DNA of 64,000 bases, taken from positions 496,001 to 560,000 of the forward strand of contig NZ_JACOQD010000002.1 of assembly GCF_014297365.1 (NCBI RefSeq). Reading direction: 5' to 3'. Origin of the DNA: Winogradskyella echinorum. GTDB taxonomy: Bacteria > Bacteroidota > Bacteroidia > Flavobacteriales > Flavobacteriaceae. Positions 41,563-50,395 of the stretch are shown one piece after another (position 1 is the stretch's first letter; each line of letters begins with the position of its first letter). Both the position numbers and the translations under genes were made by a program. The notes below the pieces were generated by a model that was given only the letters and a program-made list of their open reading frames with translations, ran no database searches and was not told where the DNA came from.

Positions 41563-42777
41563 TTATTCCACTAGCAACTCCGCTACAAACGCTTCAAATT
41601 CTTGTTTAAATTCAACATACTTTTCACCAGTAGCAGGTCCATTAAAACCTGTATGAATTTTACGTACTTTTCCTGATTTATCTATAAATATTGAAGTTGG
41701 ATAAGACAATACATGGTTGAGCATTGGCAACTTTTCTTGTGCTTTTGCTTTATCTGAAGTTCCGTATTGTGCTAATAAAACTGGATATTCAATATTTAGT
41801 TTTTCTTTTAATCTAGTGATGCTTTTAAACGCTTTTTCCTCTGTTTTAGCATACTCAAAAGCTAAGGCTACAATTTCTAAGTCCTTTTTTTTATTTATGC
41901 TATAGAATTTGGTGTAGTATTTACTTTCATCTAAACAATTTGGGCACCAAGTCCCCATAATCTGTACTATAACCACCTTATTTTTAAATCGTTCATCATT
42001 TAAAGACACTAGATTTCCTTCTATATCTGGAAAAGAAAAGGCTAACCTATCATATCCTTCTTTTAAAAAAGTGAGAACGTTTGCACTAGGTAATTCGTAA
42101 ATTTCATTTCGTTTAGCAACAAAAGGTTCTTTAAAGTGGTTACCTGAGTAAAATGTTCCTTCTAAAGTAGAATCAGATACTTTTGCTGTGAACAAAAAAG
42201 CATGCGCGCCATCGAAAGTTGAGAGCTTCATAATGTCCCCTTTCATAACACCTTCAAGATAACGATAATCACCTGTTGTTGTTCTAAAGGTTCCTGTAAC
42301 CTTGTTTCCTTCTTGTTTAAAAATACCTTTAGCTATATATTCATCACCTTCAATTCCTTTGCTAAAAACTGTCTCCCAAATACCATCAACACGCTTCGAC
42401 GGTTTTTTAGATTTAGGAAACCTAGTTTTATTACCAAACTCTGCTGTAAACGGTACAATTCTGTCTAAGCTTTCTTTAATAAAGCTGCCCTTTAGGTTAT
42501 CACCTTCAAATGTAGCAGCAATGTAACCTTCAAACACTGGTGCTTTAATAAAAATAGAATCGTTTCTGTACTCAACTTCATTTACTTCAATCACTTCTTC
42601 AGCATTAAAAATTTTAAGTTCTGTAGGTGAAACAACTTCAAAAATAAAAGGTAATTGTTCATTGTCTTGCACATTTAAAACTGCTCTGTAAGTTCCTGCT
42701 TTTAATTCCTGTTGTTTGGTTTCTTTCTCGCAAGAAACTATTAAAATTATTGCTATCAATCCTATTAAAAATCGCAT
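41563..42777 (-). CDS. TlpA-family thioredoxin-like lipoprotein
   Basis: A 404-residue lipoprotein: lipobox with Cys16 in LIVSC. The N-terminal part (25-230) holds two beta-rich repeats with a similar pattern, each with a 'GIWETVFS...GTFRTTTGDYRYLEGVMKG' style ligand-binding look, in keeping with DUF4369-like domains. The C-terminal thioredoxin-fold domain (about 240-400) has a redox motif CPNC at 278-281 in QIMGTWCPNCLDES and the typical LNHVLSYPTSIFIDKSGKVRKIHTGF. It is probably periplasmic or outer-membrane-anchored and works in disulfide reduction or cytochrome maturation; the exact partner is unknown. Confidence 0.9.
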   Translation of the reverse strand: MRFLIGLIAIILIVSCEKETKQQELKAGTYRAVLNVQDNEQLPFIFEVVSPTELKIFNAEEVIEVNEVEYRNDSIFIKAPVFEGYIAATFEGDNLKGSFIKESLDRIVPFTAEFGNKTRFPKSKKPSKRVDGIWETVFSKGIEGDEYIAKGIFKQEGNKVTGTFRTTTGDYRYLEGVMKGDIMKLSTFDGAHAFLFTAKVSDSTLEGTFYSGNHFKEPFVAKRNEIYELPSANVLTFLKEGYDRLAFSFPDIEGNLVSLNDERFKNKVVIVQIMGTWCPNCLDESKYYTKFYSINKKKDLEIVALAFEYAKTEEKAFKSITRLKEKLNIEYPVLLAQYGTSDKAKAQEKLPMLNHVLSYPTSIFIDKSGKVRKIHTGFNGPATGEKYVEFKQEFEAFVAELLVE

Positions 42778-42868
42778 AATAAATAAGGGTTTTTATAAAG
42801 TTCGAAATAACAACAAATACCTTACATAAAAAAGGCTAAATCAAATTTCACTGCATACTAGGAATTAC

Positions 42869-42876
42869 TATCTTTG
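42869..42876 (+). promoter_or_regulatory. -7 promoter box of pheT
   Basis: TATCTTTG, exact TAnnTTTG, 21 bp before the ATG at 42898. Confidence 0.6.
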
Positions 42877-42897
42877 CACCTTGATTAAAATAACCAC

Positions 42898-45324
42898 ATG
42901 AAAATATCATACAACTGGCTTAAACAGTTTATAAATATAGATTGGGATGCTGAGAAAACAGGTGAATTATTAACCGATCTTGGCTTAGAAATTGAAGGTA
43001 TAGAACAATACGAATCTGTAAAAGGCGGTTTAAAAGGTATTGTTGTTGGAGAGGTTTTAACCTGCGAACAACATCCTAACGCAGACCGATTAAAAGTAAC
43101 CACCGTAAATATTGGTACAGATTCACCTGTGCAAATTGTTTGTGGTGCACCAAATGTTGCTGCCGGACAAAAAGTACCTGTTGCTACTATAGGAACAACT
43201 TTATACACTACTGAAGGAGAAGCTTGGAAAATTAAAAAAGGAAAGATACGTGGAGAAGAAAGTCATGGAATGATTTGCGCTGAGGACGAGCTTGGACTTG
43301 GCGAATCGCATGATGGTATTATGATACTCGACGAAAAAATAAAAGTGGGATCGCCTGCTTCTCTTGTTTTTAAGGTTGAAAATGATCAGGTTTTTGAAAT
43401 TGGCTTAACACCAAACCGAGCAGATGCTATGAGTCATTACGGTGTTGCGCGCGATCTTAAAGCGGGTCTATTACAAAAAGAAGTGGCTTTAGAGTTAATT
43501 ACTCCTTCTGTAAGTTCTTACCATGTAGATGCACGATCACTTAAGATTGATGTTGATGTGCAAGACAAAGAAAAAGCTCCACGTTATTGTGGTGTTACCA
43601 TCTCTGGTGTAAAAGTTGAAGCTTCACCAAGTTGGTTACAACATCGTTTAAAGTCCATAGGCTTATCTCCTATAAATAATATTGTAGATGCTACTAACTA
43701 TGTATTGCATGAGTTAGGGCAACCGCTTCATGCATTTGACGCTCATAAAATTTCTGGTAATAAGATTGAAGTTAAAACCTGTAAAGCAGGTACAAAATTT
43801 ACAACTTTAGATGGCGTTGTGCGCGAATTGCATGAAGACGATTTAATGATTTGCGATGCTGAAAAACCAATGTGTATTGCTGGTGTTTTTGGTGGCATTG
43901 ATTCTGGTGTTACAGAAAGTACATCAAATATATTTTTAGAAAGTGCTTATTTTGATCCGGTTAGTATTCGTAAAACAGCTAAACGTCATGGTCTAAATAC
44001 AGATGCGTCTTTTAGATTTGAAAGAGGTATAGATCCTAATATTACAGAATATGCCTTAAAGCGCGCGGCACTATTAATTACCGATATTGCTGGAGGTGAA
44101 ATTTCGAGTGATATCTCTGATGCTTACCAAAATAAAATCAAGGATTTTGAGGTTCGTCTAAGTTTTGAAAATGCAAAAAAACTTATTGGTGAAGAAATTC
44201 CGAAGGAAACTATAAAAAGTATACTTAGCTCATTAGAGATTAAAGTTAATAATGTAACCGAAGCTGGCTTGGGTCTTACAGTACCAGCATACAGAAATGA
44301 TGTACAGCGCGAAGCGGATATTATTGAAGAAATCTTAAGAGTTTACGGTTATAACAATATACGAACAACCGAAAAGTTAAATGCTTCTATTTCTAATTCA
44401 TCTAGATTTGAAGATTATAAACTTCAAAACATTATTGGTAATCAATTAGCGTCTCAAGGGTTCTATGAGATTATGGCAAATTCATTAACTTCACCTAAAT
44501 ATGTGGAATTAAGTGATCAATTAAACCCTGAGCATAATGTAAAAATGCTAAATCCTTTGAGTAACGATTTAGAAGTGATGCGTCAGTCTTTATTGTTTTC
44601 TGGATTAGAAGCTGTGTCTCATAACATTAATAGAAAGCGTGAAAATTTAAAATTATTTGAGTTTGGTAAAACCTATCATCAATACGCAGATGCTAGAGAA
44701 GAAAATAAACATCTTTCACTATTTGCTACAGGAAATAAAACTGAAGAACGATGGAATTCTGCATCAAGTCCAAGTGATTTCTTTTACTTAAAAGGAACTA
44801 TTGAAACGGTTTTACAACGTTTAGGATTAAATAAGCTTAAATCTGCACCTACCAAAACAGATGTATTTAGTGAAGGTGTAAGTTTATCTTTAGGTAAAAA
44901 GAAACTCGTTGATTTTGGTTTAGTAAAAAAATCTATTTTAAAACATTTTGGCATTTCTCAAAATGTATTATTCGCAGATTTTAACTGGGACAATGTCTTA
45001 GAAATGGCTCAACACAACAAAATTAAGTTTAGTGAAATACCTAAATACCCAGAAGTGCGACGAGATTTTGCTTTACTCCTAGATAACAATGTTACTTTTG
45101 ATGATATTAACACCATAGCCAAGCAAACTGAAAAGCAATTGCTAAAAAATGTGAATTTGTTTGATGTCTATGAAGGTAAAAATTTACCTACTGGCAAAAA
45201 AAGTTATGCCGTCAGTTTTACGCTTCAAGATGAAAATAGAACATTGACAGATAAGCAGATTGATAAAATTATGTCTAAACTTCAGTCTAATTTTGAGACG
45301 AAGCTTGGGGCAGAGTTGCGATAA
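42898..45324 (+). CDS. pheT: Phenylalanyl-tRNA synthetase beta subunit
   Basis: An 808-residue class II synthetase subunit that forms an alpha2-beta2 enzyme with PheS. Domains in order: N-terminal MKISYNWLKQFINID, the tRNA-binding EMAP-like domain (about 40-150, VGEVLTCEQHPNADRLKV), B3/B4 (about 210-400, GLSPINNIVDATNYVLHE), B5 (about 405-475), a catalytic-like core (IIGNQLASQGFYEIMANSL) and a C-terminal anticodon-binding FDX-ACB domain (EIPKYPEVRRDFALLLD). pheS is not adjacent, so the two subunits are unlinked, as is usual in Bacteroidota. A strong terminator follows. Confidence 0.97.
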   Translation: MKISYNWLKQFINIDWDAEKTGELLTDLGLEIEGIEQYESVKGGLKGIVVGEVLTCEQHPNADRLKVTTVNIGTDSPVQIVCGAPNVAAGQKVPVATIGTTLYTTEGEAWKIKKGKIRGEESHGMICAEDELGLGESHDGIMILDEKIKVGSPASLVFKVENDQVFEIGLTPNRADAMSHYGVARDLKAGLLQKEVALELITPSVSSYHVDARSLKIDVDVQDKEKAPRYCGVTISGVKVEASPSWLQHRLKSIGLSPINNIVDATNYVLHELGQPLHAFDAHKISGNKIEVKTCKAGTKFTTLDGVVRELHEDDLMICDAEKPMCIAGVFGGIDSGVTESTSNIFLESAYFDPVSIRKTAKRHGLNTDASFRFERGIDPNITEYALKRAALLITDIAGGEISSDISDAYQNKIKDFEVRLSFENAKKLIGEEIPKETIKSILSSLEIKVNNVTEAGLGLTVPAYRNDVQREADIIEEILRVYGYNNIRTTEKLNASISNSSRFEDYKLQNIIGNQLASQGFYEIMANSLTSPKYVELSDQLNPEHNVKMLNPLSNDLEVMRQSLLFSGLEAVSHNINRKRENLKLFEFGKTYHQYADAREENKHLSLFATGNKTEERWNSASSPSDFFYLKGTIETVLQRLGLNKLKSAPTKTDVFSEGVSLSLGKKKLVDFGLVKKSILKHFGISQNVLFADFNWDNVLEMAQHNKIKFSEIPKYPEVRRDFALLLDNNVTFDDINTIAKQTEKQLLKNVNLFDVYEGKNLPTGKKSYAVSFTLQDENRTLTDKQIDKIMSKLQSNFETKLGAELR

Positions 45325-45342
45325 TAAATACTCATATATTAT

Positions 45343-45372
45343 AAAAGCCCTTAAAAATTTTTAAGGGCTTTT
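45343..45372. terminator. Intrinsic terminator after pheT
   Basis: AAAAGCCCTTAAAAA and TTTTTAAGGGCTTTT, a perfect 15-bp inverted repeat with a T-rich 3' side. Confidence 0.9.
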
Positions 45373-45475
45373 ACATTTTAAAAAACAAAGATAAATTCAT
45401 GTAAAGTATTATGCTTTATTTAATAAGATTGCGCTTAAAAGTTATTATTTTTAACACAACAAAATTTATATTAAA

Positions 45476-45976
45476 ATGGCAAACGTAACATTAGGTGGAA
45501 CACCTGTAGAAACAATAGGAAATTTACCAACAGTTGGTAGTAAAGCACCAAACTTTAATTTAACTGGAACAGATTTATCGGAAAAATCTAACGACGATTA
45601 TAAAAACACTAGATTGGTTTTAAATATATTTCCTAGTGTAGATACTGGGACTTGTGCTCAATCTATTAGAACATTCAACGAAAAGGCTAGTCAATTAGAA
45701 AATACAAATGTATTGTGTATTTCTAAAGATTTACCATTTGCCATGGCTCGTTTTTGTGGTGCAGAAGGTATAGAAAATGTAGAAAGTCTTTCAGATTACA
45801 AAACTGGTGACTTTGGTAAAAACTATGGTTTAGCTTTTACAACTGGAGCTTTTGAAACACTTTTGTCGCGTTGTATTGTAGTTATTGATACAGATGGTAC
45901 TGTTTTGCATACAGAACAAGTTTCTGAAATTGCAGACGAACCTAATTACCAAGCTGCTTTAGACGCGTTAAAATAA
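45476..45976 (+). CDS. tpx: Thiol peroxidase (Tpx)
   Basis: A 166-residue atypical 2-Cys peroxiredoxin reducing peroxides with thioredoxin. The peroxidatic Cys60 is in PSVDTGTCAQSIRTF and the resolving Cys94 is in MARFCGAEG, matching Tpx. The start VTLGGTPVETIGNLPTVGSKAPNF is the typical Tpx N-terminus. It is a single gene with an A-rich start context. The downstream dgkA is 38 bp away on the same strand. Confidence 0.96.
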   Translation: MANVTLGGTPVETIGNLPTVGSKAPNFNLTGTDLSEKSNDDYKNTRLVLNIFPSVDTGTCAQSIRTFNEKASQLENTNVLCISKDLPFAMARFCGAEGIENVESLSDYKTGDFGKNYGLAFTTGAFETLLSRCIVVIDTDGTVLHTEQVSEIADEPNYQAALDALK

Positions 45977-46014
45977 TTACGGTAAATACTCAGCTCTAGT
46001 CTAGCATAATTTCT

Positions 46015-46383
46015 ATGCAAAAAAAAGAATCTTTCATTGTAAACAGACTTAAAAGTGTTGGTTATGCTTTTAAAGGCATGTTGATACTCATAAAAACCGA
46101 AGCGAGCATAAAAATTCAAGTCTTTATAGCTATAGCAGTTACAATTGCTGGTTTTTATTTTGAAATTTCTAAAACCGAATGGATAGCACAATTGGCAATG
46201 ATTGGTTTAGTGATGAGTATAGAGGGCATAAACACAGCGATTGAATATATTGCAGACTTCATTCACCCAGAGTATCATAAAAAAATCGGATTAATTAAAG
46301 ACATATCAGCAGGTGCTGTTTTTATAGCATCTATAGTTGCAGTAATTGTTGCAGGTATTATATACATTCCTAAGTTTCTTTAA
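46015..46383 (+). CDS. dgkA: Diacylglycerol/undecaprenol kinase family (DgkA)
   Basis: A 122-residue membrane protein with three helices (about 40-56, 61-76 and 97-119). It starts with FIVNRLKSVGYAFKGMLILIKTE and has the conserved EGINTAIEYIADF motif with the catalytic Glu and KKIGLIKDISAGAVFIASIVA. It phosphorylates undecaprenol or diacylglycerol. Cytoplasmic membrane. Confidence 0.93.
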   Translation: MQKKESFIVNRLKSVGYAFKGMLILIKTEASIKIQVFIAIAVTIAGFYFEISKTEWIAQLAMIGLVMSIEGINTAIEYIADFIHPEYHKKIGLIKDISAGAVFIASIVAVIVAGIIYIPKFL

Positions 46384-46413
46384 TACCAAAACCAATAGGA
46401 TAAACGTTACATA

Positions 46414-46441
46414 TTTGTATTTTTGTTCAACTCTAAATTTG
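46414..46441 (+). promoter_or_regulatory. Promoter of the M15 peptidase gene
   Basis: TTTG (46414-46417), 16 bases, then TAAATTTG (46434-46441), both consensus. A second box TATTTTTG lies at 46418-46425. The leader would be about 15-20 nt. Confidence 0.55.
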
Positions 46442-46461
46442 CAACTCCTTAAAGCATAAAA

Positions 46462-47250
46462 ATGAAACATATATTGTTAATGTTTATCTATATTCTTTTT
46501 ATGTGTAGTTGTAATACTAATGATAAGAAAATCGCTGATACAGAATTAAAAAAAACTTCTATTGATACGATTATGCAACATTCAACTAGAGCAATAGTAA
46601 AAAGCAACCTCAATATTACTAAAGATTTTGTTCTAGGTAAGTTTGATTATAGAAGTGATTCTTCATTTGTAAAAGTAGATTCTGAGCATTCAACAAAGTC
46701 TTTATTTCTAAAAAAAGAAACTTACAAAGCCTTTTTAGATATGGTTGATTCTGCTAAGTCATCTGGAATTGAATTAAAAATAATTTCAGGCACACGAAAC
46801 TTTGATGAGCAAAAAGCTATTTGGGAACGCAAATGGAAAAAGTACGAAAATCTTGAACCTTTGCAACGTGCACTAAAAATATTAGAGTATAGTTCTATGC
46901 CTAGTTCATCGAGACATCATTGGGGAACAGACATGGATATTAATAGTTTAAATAATTCGTATTTTAACACCGGAAAAGGGTTAAAAGAATATGAGTGGCT
47001 AACTACATATGCCAATAACTTTGGTTTCTATCAGGTGTATACTGAAAAAGATCAAGGCAGAACTGGCTATAATTTAGAAAAATGGCATTGGTCCTTTTTA
47101 CCGTTAGCAAGCCATTATTTAGAATTTTATAACCAAAAAATTGTTAATGAGGATATTAATGCATTTAATGGTTTTGAACAAGCTGAAAAAGTGAATATTA
47201 TTAAGGATTATGTTAATGGTATTTCTAAAGAAGCAAAAGATTACAAATAA
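46462..47250 (+). CDS. M15-family D-alanyl-D-alanine carboxypeptidase lipoprotein (VanY-like)
   Basis: A 262-residue lipoprotein (Cys17 after LFMCS). The zinc-binding pattern is SSRHHWGTDMDIN (His and Asp) with a second GYNLEKWHWSFLP, as in M15B peptidases (VanY/LdcB). It would trim peptidoglycan peptides in the periplasm. The LEFYNQK and VNIIKDYVNGISKEAKDYK ends extend past the domain. It stands alone, 56 bp before ftsK. Confidence 0.9.
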   Translation: MKHILLMFIYILFMCSCNTNDKKIADTELKKTSIDTIMQHSTRAIVKSNLNITKDFVLGKFDYRSDSSFVKVDSEHSTKSLFLKKETYKAFLDMVDSAKSSGIELKIISGTRNFDEQKAIWERKWKKYENLEPLQRALKILEYSSMPSSSRHHWGTDMDINSLNNSYFNTGKGLKEYEWLTTYANNFGFYQVYTEKDQGRTGYNLEKWHWSFLPLASHYLEFYNQKIVNEDINAFNGFEQAEKVNIIKDYVNGISKEAKDYK

Positions 47251-47284
47251 CTAAAAATTGATTTCCTATAATTTGGAATACGTT

Positions 47285-47306
47285 ACCGAAATAAATTCGG
47301 CATAAA
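47285..47306. repeat. Palindrome directly before the ftsK start codon
   Basis: CCGAA (47286-47290), loop ATAAA, TTCGG (47296-47300), then CATAAA and the ATG. Same layout and length as the arsC element at 26101. Confidence 0.6.
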
Positions 47307-49727
47307 ATGGCAAAAAAAACAACTAAAAAGAAAACAACCACCAAAAAGGCAAAACCAAAAGCTAAACCAAAAAAGCTTTCGTTTAAATTATCGAGCCAAC
47401 AAAAACTTATTTTTGGCAGCTTGTTGATTATACTTGGTGTACTTCTTTTTATATCATTTTTATCTTTTGTGTTTACTGGTAAAGAAGACCAAAGCGTCCT
47501 CAGTACTTTCCCAGAGCGCTCAGAAGAATACAAAAATTGGGCAAGTCAACTTGGCGCTTGGGTCAGCGAGTTATTTATTACAAAAGGTTTCGGCATACCT
47601 TCTTTTATTTTTTCTGGCTTATTGTTCTTATCTGGTGTTTATGTTACCTTAAATTTAAAGAAAGCCAAACTAAGAAAACATTGGATATGGGGAACACTTA
47701 TCGTTATTTGGTTATCTATTTTATTCGGCTTTTTCACACATAAATATGACCTTCTTGGAGGAACTATTGGTTATGAAATGAATCATTTCTTTCAAGATTA
47801 CATAGGTAAAATTGGTACTGCTCTACTTCTATTATTTGGTCTTATCGCCTATCTCGCCATAAGATTTAAGCTTACAGGAGATACGTTTGTAACTATTTTT
47901 AATAGAGCAAAAAGCAATATTAAAGACGATTTAAAATCTGAAACATCAGAGACAGAACCAACTGTCGTTTTTGATAACAGTCTCACCGAAGAAGCTGAAG
48001 CAATTAAAAGTGCTTTCGAAATTCCTTTGGATCAACCAGAACCTACTATCAGTAACCATTCAAAACCTGATACTAAAGTTGAAAATCTAAAAATGGAGGT
48101 CGCTGAAAAACCAATTGAAGAAACAGTTGAAGAGCCAGCATTGAAAATTGAAGTTGAAACGGTTGAAGAAGAAAAGTCTGAATCAGATAATTTATCTGAT
48201 AAATTGGTTGAAGATTTCGGACAGTTTGATCCTACACTAGAATTATCAAAATACCAGTTCCCTCCTTTAGATTTATTAAAAAAATACGATAACGAGGGCA
48301 TATCAATAGACCAAGAAGAACTTGAAGAAAACAAAAATAGAATTGTTGAAACCTTAAGTAATTATAAAATAGGTATCAGTAGCATTAAAGCTACAATCGG
48401 ACCAACTGTTACACTATACGAAATTGTACCAGAAGCTGGTATTAGAATTTCTAAAATAAAAAACTTAGAAGATGATATTGCCTTATCGCTTGCTGCATTA
48501 GGTATTAGAATCATTGCACCTATTCCTGGAAAAGGTACAATTGGTATAGAAGTACCAAATAAAAACTCAACTATAGTATCGATGCGTTCGGTAATTGCGT
48601 CGCAGAAGTTTCAAAAATCCGAAATGCAATTACCTATAGCCTTTGGTAAAACTATTAGTAATGAAACCTTTGTTGTAGATTTAGCTAAAATGCCACACAT
48701 GCTTATGGCTGGTGCTACAGGCCAAGGTAAATCCGTTGGTTTAAATGCGGTATTAACTTCGCTACTATATAAAAAACATCCGGCGGAAGTAAAATTTGTA
48801 TTGGTAGATCCTAAGAAAGTAGAATTAACACTGTTTAATAAAATAGAACGTCACTATTTAGCGAAACTACCAGACAGTGAAGATGCTATTATTACAGATA
48901 ACACTAAGGTTATTAATACATTAAACTCGCTTTGTATTGAAATGGATAACCGATACGAAATGCTAAAAAATGCATTTTGTAGAAATATTGCTGAGTATAA
49001 TGCCAAATTTAAAGCTAGAAAACTAAACCCTAATGATGGGCATGCTTTTCTACCATATATTGTTTTAGTCGTTGATGAATTCGCGGATTTAATAATGACA
49101 GCGGGTAAAGAAGTAGAAACACCTATTGCACGTTTAGCACAATTAGCTCGTGCTATTGGAATTCACTTAATTATTGCCACTCAGCGTCCATCTGTAAATG
49201 TAATTACAGGTATAATAAAAGCAAATTTCCCAGCGCGAATTGCATTTAGAGTAACTAGTAAAATAGATTCGCGAACCATTTTAGATGGTTCTGGGGCAGA
49301 CCAGTTAATAGGTCGAGGAGATATGTTATATACACAAGGTAATGACTTAATAAGAATTCAGTGTGCATTTGTGGATACACCAGAAGTAGAAAAAATTACG
49401 GAATTTATTGGCTCTCAAAAGGCCTATCCAGATGCGCATTTATTGCCAGAATATGTTGGTGAAGAAGGTGGCACAAATCTTGATATAGATATTTCAGACA
49501 GAGATAAGTTGTTTAGAGATGCAGCAGAAATCATTGTTACAGCACAACAAGGTTCAGCTTCATTATTACAACGAAAACTAAAACTTGGCTATAATAGAGC
49601 TGGTAGAATTATTGATCAATTAGAAGCGGCAGGTATCGTTGGTTCATTTGAAGGTAGTAAAGCAAGACAAGTATTAGTGCCAGATTTAGTAGCTCTGAAT
49701 CAATTATTAGATAACGAAAAACAATAA
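47307..49727 (+). CDS. ftsK: FtsK/SpoIIIE-family DNA translocase
   Basis: An 806-residue divisome protein that pumps DNA during chromosome segregation. A Lys-rich N-terminus (about 27 residues) leads into four membrane helices (about 30-185), an acidic linker with Glu/Pro repeats (195-305), then the alpha/beta motor with Walker A GATGQGKSVGLN (near 475) and the VVDEFADLIMT Walker B. The C-terminal gamma domain (KLFRDAAEIIVTAQQGSASLLQRKLKLGYNRAGRIID) recognises orienting DNA motifs. The following lolA starts 20 bp downstream. Confidence 0.96.
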   Translation: MAKKTTKKKTTTKKAKPKAKPKKLSFKLSSQQKLIFGSLLIILGVLLFISFLSFVFTGKEDQSVLSTFPERSEEYKNWASQLGAWVSELFITKGFGIPSFIFSGLLFLSGVYVTLNLKKAKLRKHWIWGTLIVIWLSILFGFFTHKYDLLGGTIGYEMNHFFQDYIGKIGTALLLLFGLIAYLAIRFKLTGDTFVTIFNRAKSNIKDDLKSETSETEPTVVFDNSLTEEAEAIKSAFEIPLDQPEPTISNHSKPDTKVENLKMEVAEKPIEETVEEPALKIEVETVEEEKSESDNLSDKLVEDFGQFDPTLELSKYQFPPLDLLKKYDNEGISIDQEELEENKNRIVETLSNYKIGISSIKATIGPTVTLYEIVPEAGIRISKIKNLEDDIALSLAALGIRIIAPIPGKGTIGIEVPNKNSTIVSMRSVIASQKFQKSEMQLPIAFGKTISNETFVVDLAKMPHMLMAGATGQGKSVGLNAVLTSLLYKKHPAEVKFVLVDPKKVELTLFNKIERHYLAKLPDSEDAIITDNTKVINTLNSLCIEMDNRYEMLKNAFCRNIAEYNAKFKARKLNPNDGHAFLPYIVLVVDEFADLIMTAGKEVETPIARLAQLARAIGIHLIIATQRPSVNVITGIIKANFPARIAFRVTSKIDSRTILDGSGADQLIGRGDMLYTQGNDLIRIQCAFVDTPEVEKITEFIGSQKAYPDAHLLPEYVGEEGGTNLDIDISDRDKLFRDAAEIIVTAQQGSASLLQRKLKLGYNRAGRIIDQLEAAGIVGSFEGSKARQVLVPDLVALNQLLDNEKQ

Positions 49728-49747
49728 AAGATTATAATTAAAATAAG

Positions 49748-50389
49748 ATGAAAAAATTAATCGTATTAGCATTTGTAACATTAGGATTTACGGCGTTTGC
49801 TCAAAATAGTGACAAAGCTGAAGCATTACTAAATGAAGTAAGTACAAAAATTAAAGCGTACAAAAACATTAGTTTAGATTTTAAGTACGAACTGAACAAC
49901 CTAAGTGAAAACATTAAACAAGAAACACGAGGTGATGTTGTCATTGAAGGAGAAAAGTATAAACTAAACATATTAGGTGTTACTCGTATATACGATGGTA
50001 AAACACTATATACTATTAGTCCAGAAGACGAGGAAGTAACGATTTCTTCAGACAACACCGAGGATGAAGGAACGATTACACCTAGCAAGATGTTATCATT
50101 TTATGAAGACGGTTACACATATAAAATGGATATCATTCAAAATGTAAAAGGCAGAAAAATTCAGTATGTAAAATTGAGTCCAATAGATACTAATTCTGAA
50201 ATTAAGCAAGTATTATTAGGCATAGATGCCACGACTAAGCATATTTACAATCTTATAGAAGTTGGTAAAAACGGAACAAAAACCACATTAACCGTTAATT
50301 CTTTTAAAACAAATGAGCCTATCTCAAAAACCTTATTTACTTTTGACGAAAGTAAGTATAGTGATTACTTTATCAACAAAATTGATTAG
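49748..50389 (+). CDS. lolA: LolA-like outer-membrane lipoprotein carrier
   Basis: A 213-residue periplasmic chaperone that takes lipoproteins from the inner membrane to the outer membrane. Signal peptide MKKLIVLAFVTLGFTAFAQ; then an 11-strand half-barrel as in LolA with KAYKNISLDFKYELNN, RGDVVIEGEKYKLNILGVTRIYDGKTLYTISPED, ETTKHIYNLIEVGKNGT-like segment and SFKTNEPISKTLFTFDE. Position between ftsK and lptF/G matches the usual flavobacterial order. Confidence 0.92.
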   Translation: MKKLIVLAFVTLGFTAFAQNSDKAEALLNEVSTKIKAYKNISLDFKYELNNLSENIKQETRGDVVIEGEKYKLNILGVTRIYDGKTLYTISPEDEEVTISSDNTEDEGTITPSKMLSFYEDGYTYKMDIIQNVKGRKIQYVKLSPIDTNSEIKQVLLGIDATTKHIYNLIEVGKNGTKTTLTVNSFKTNEPISKTLFTFDESKYSDYFINKID

Positions 50390-50395
50390 GTTTAA

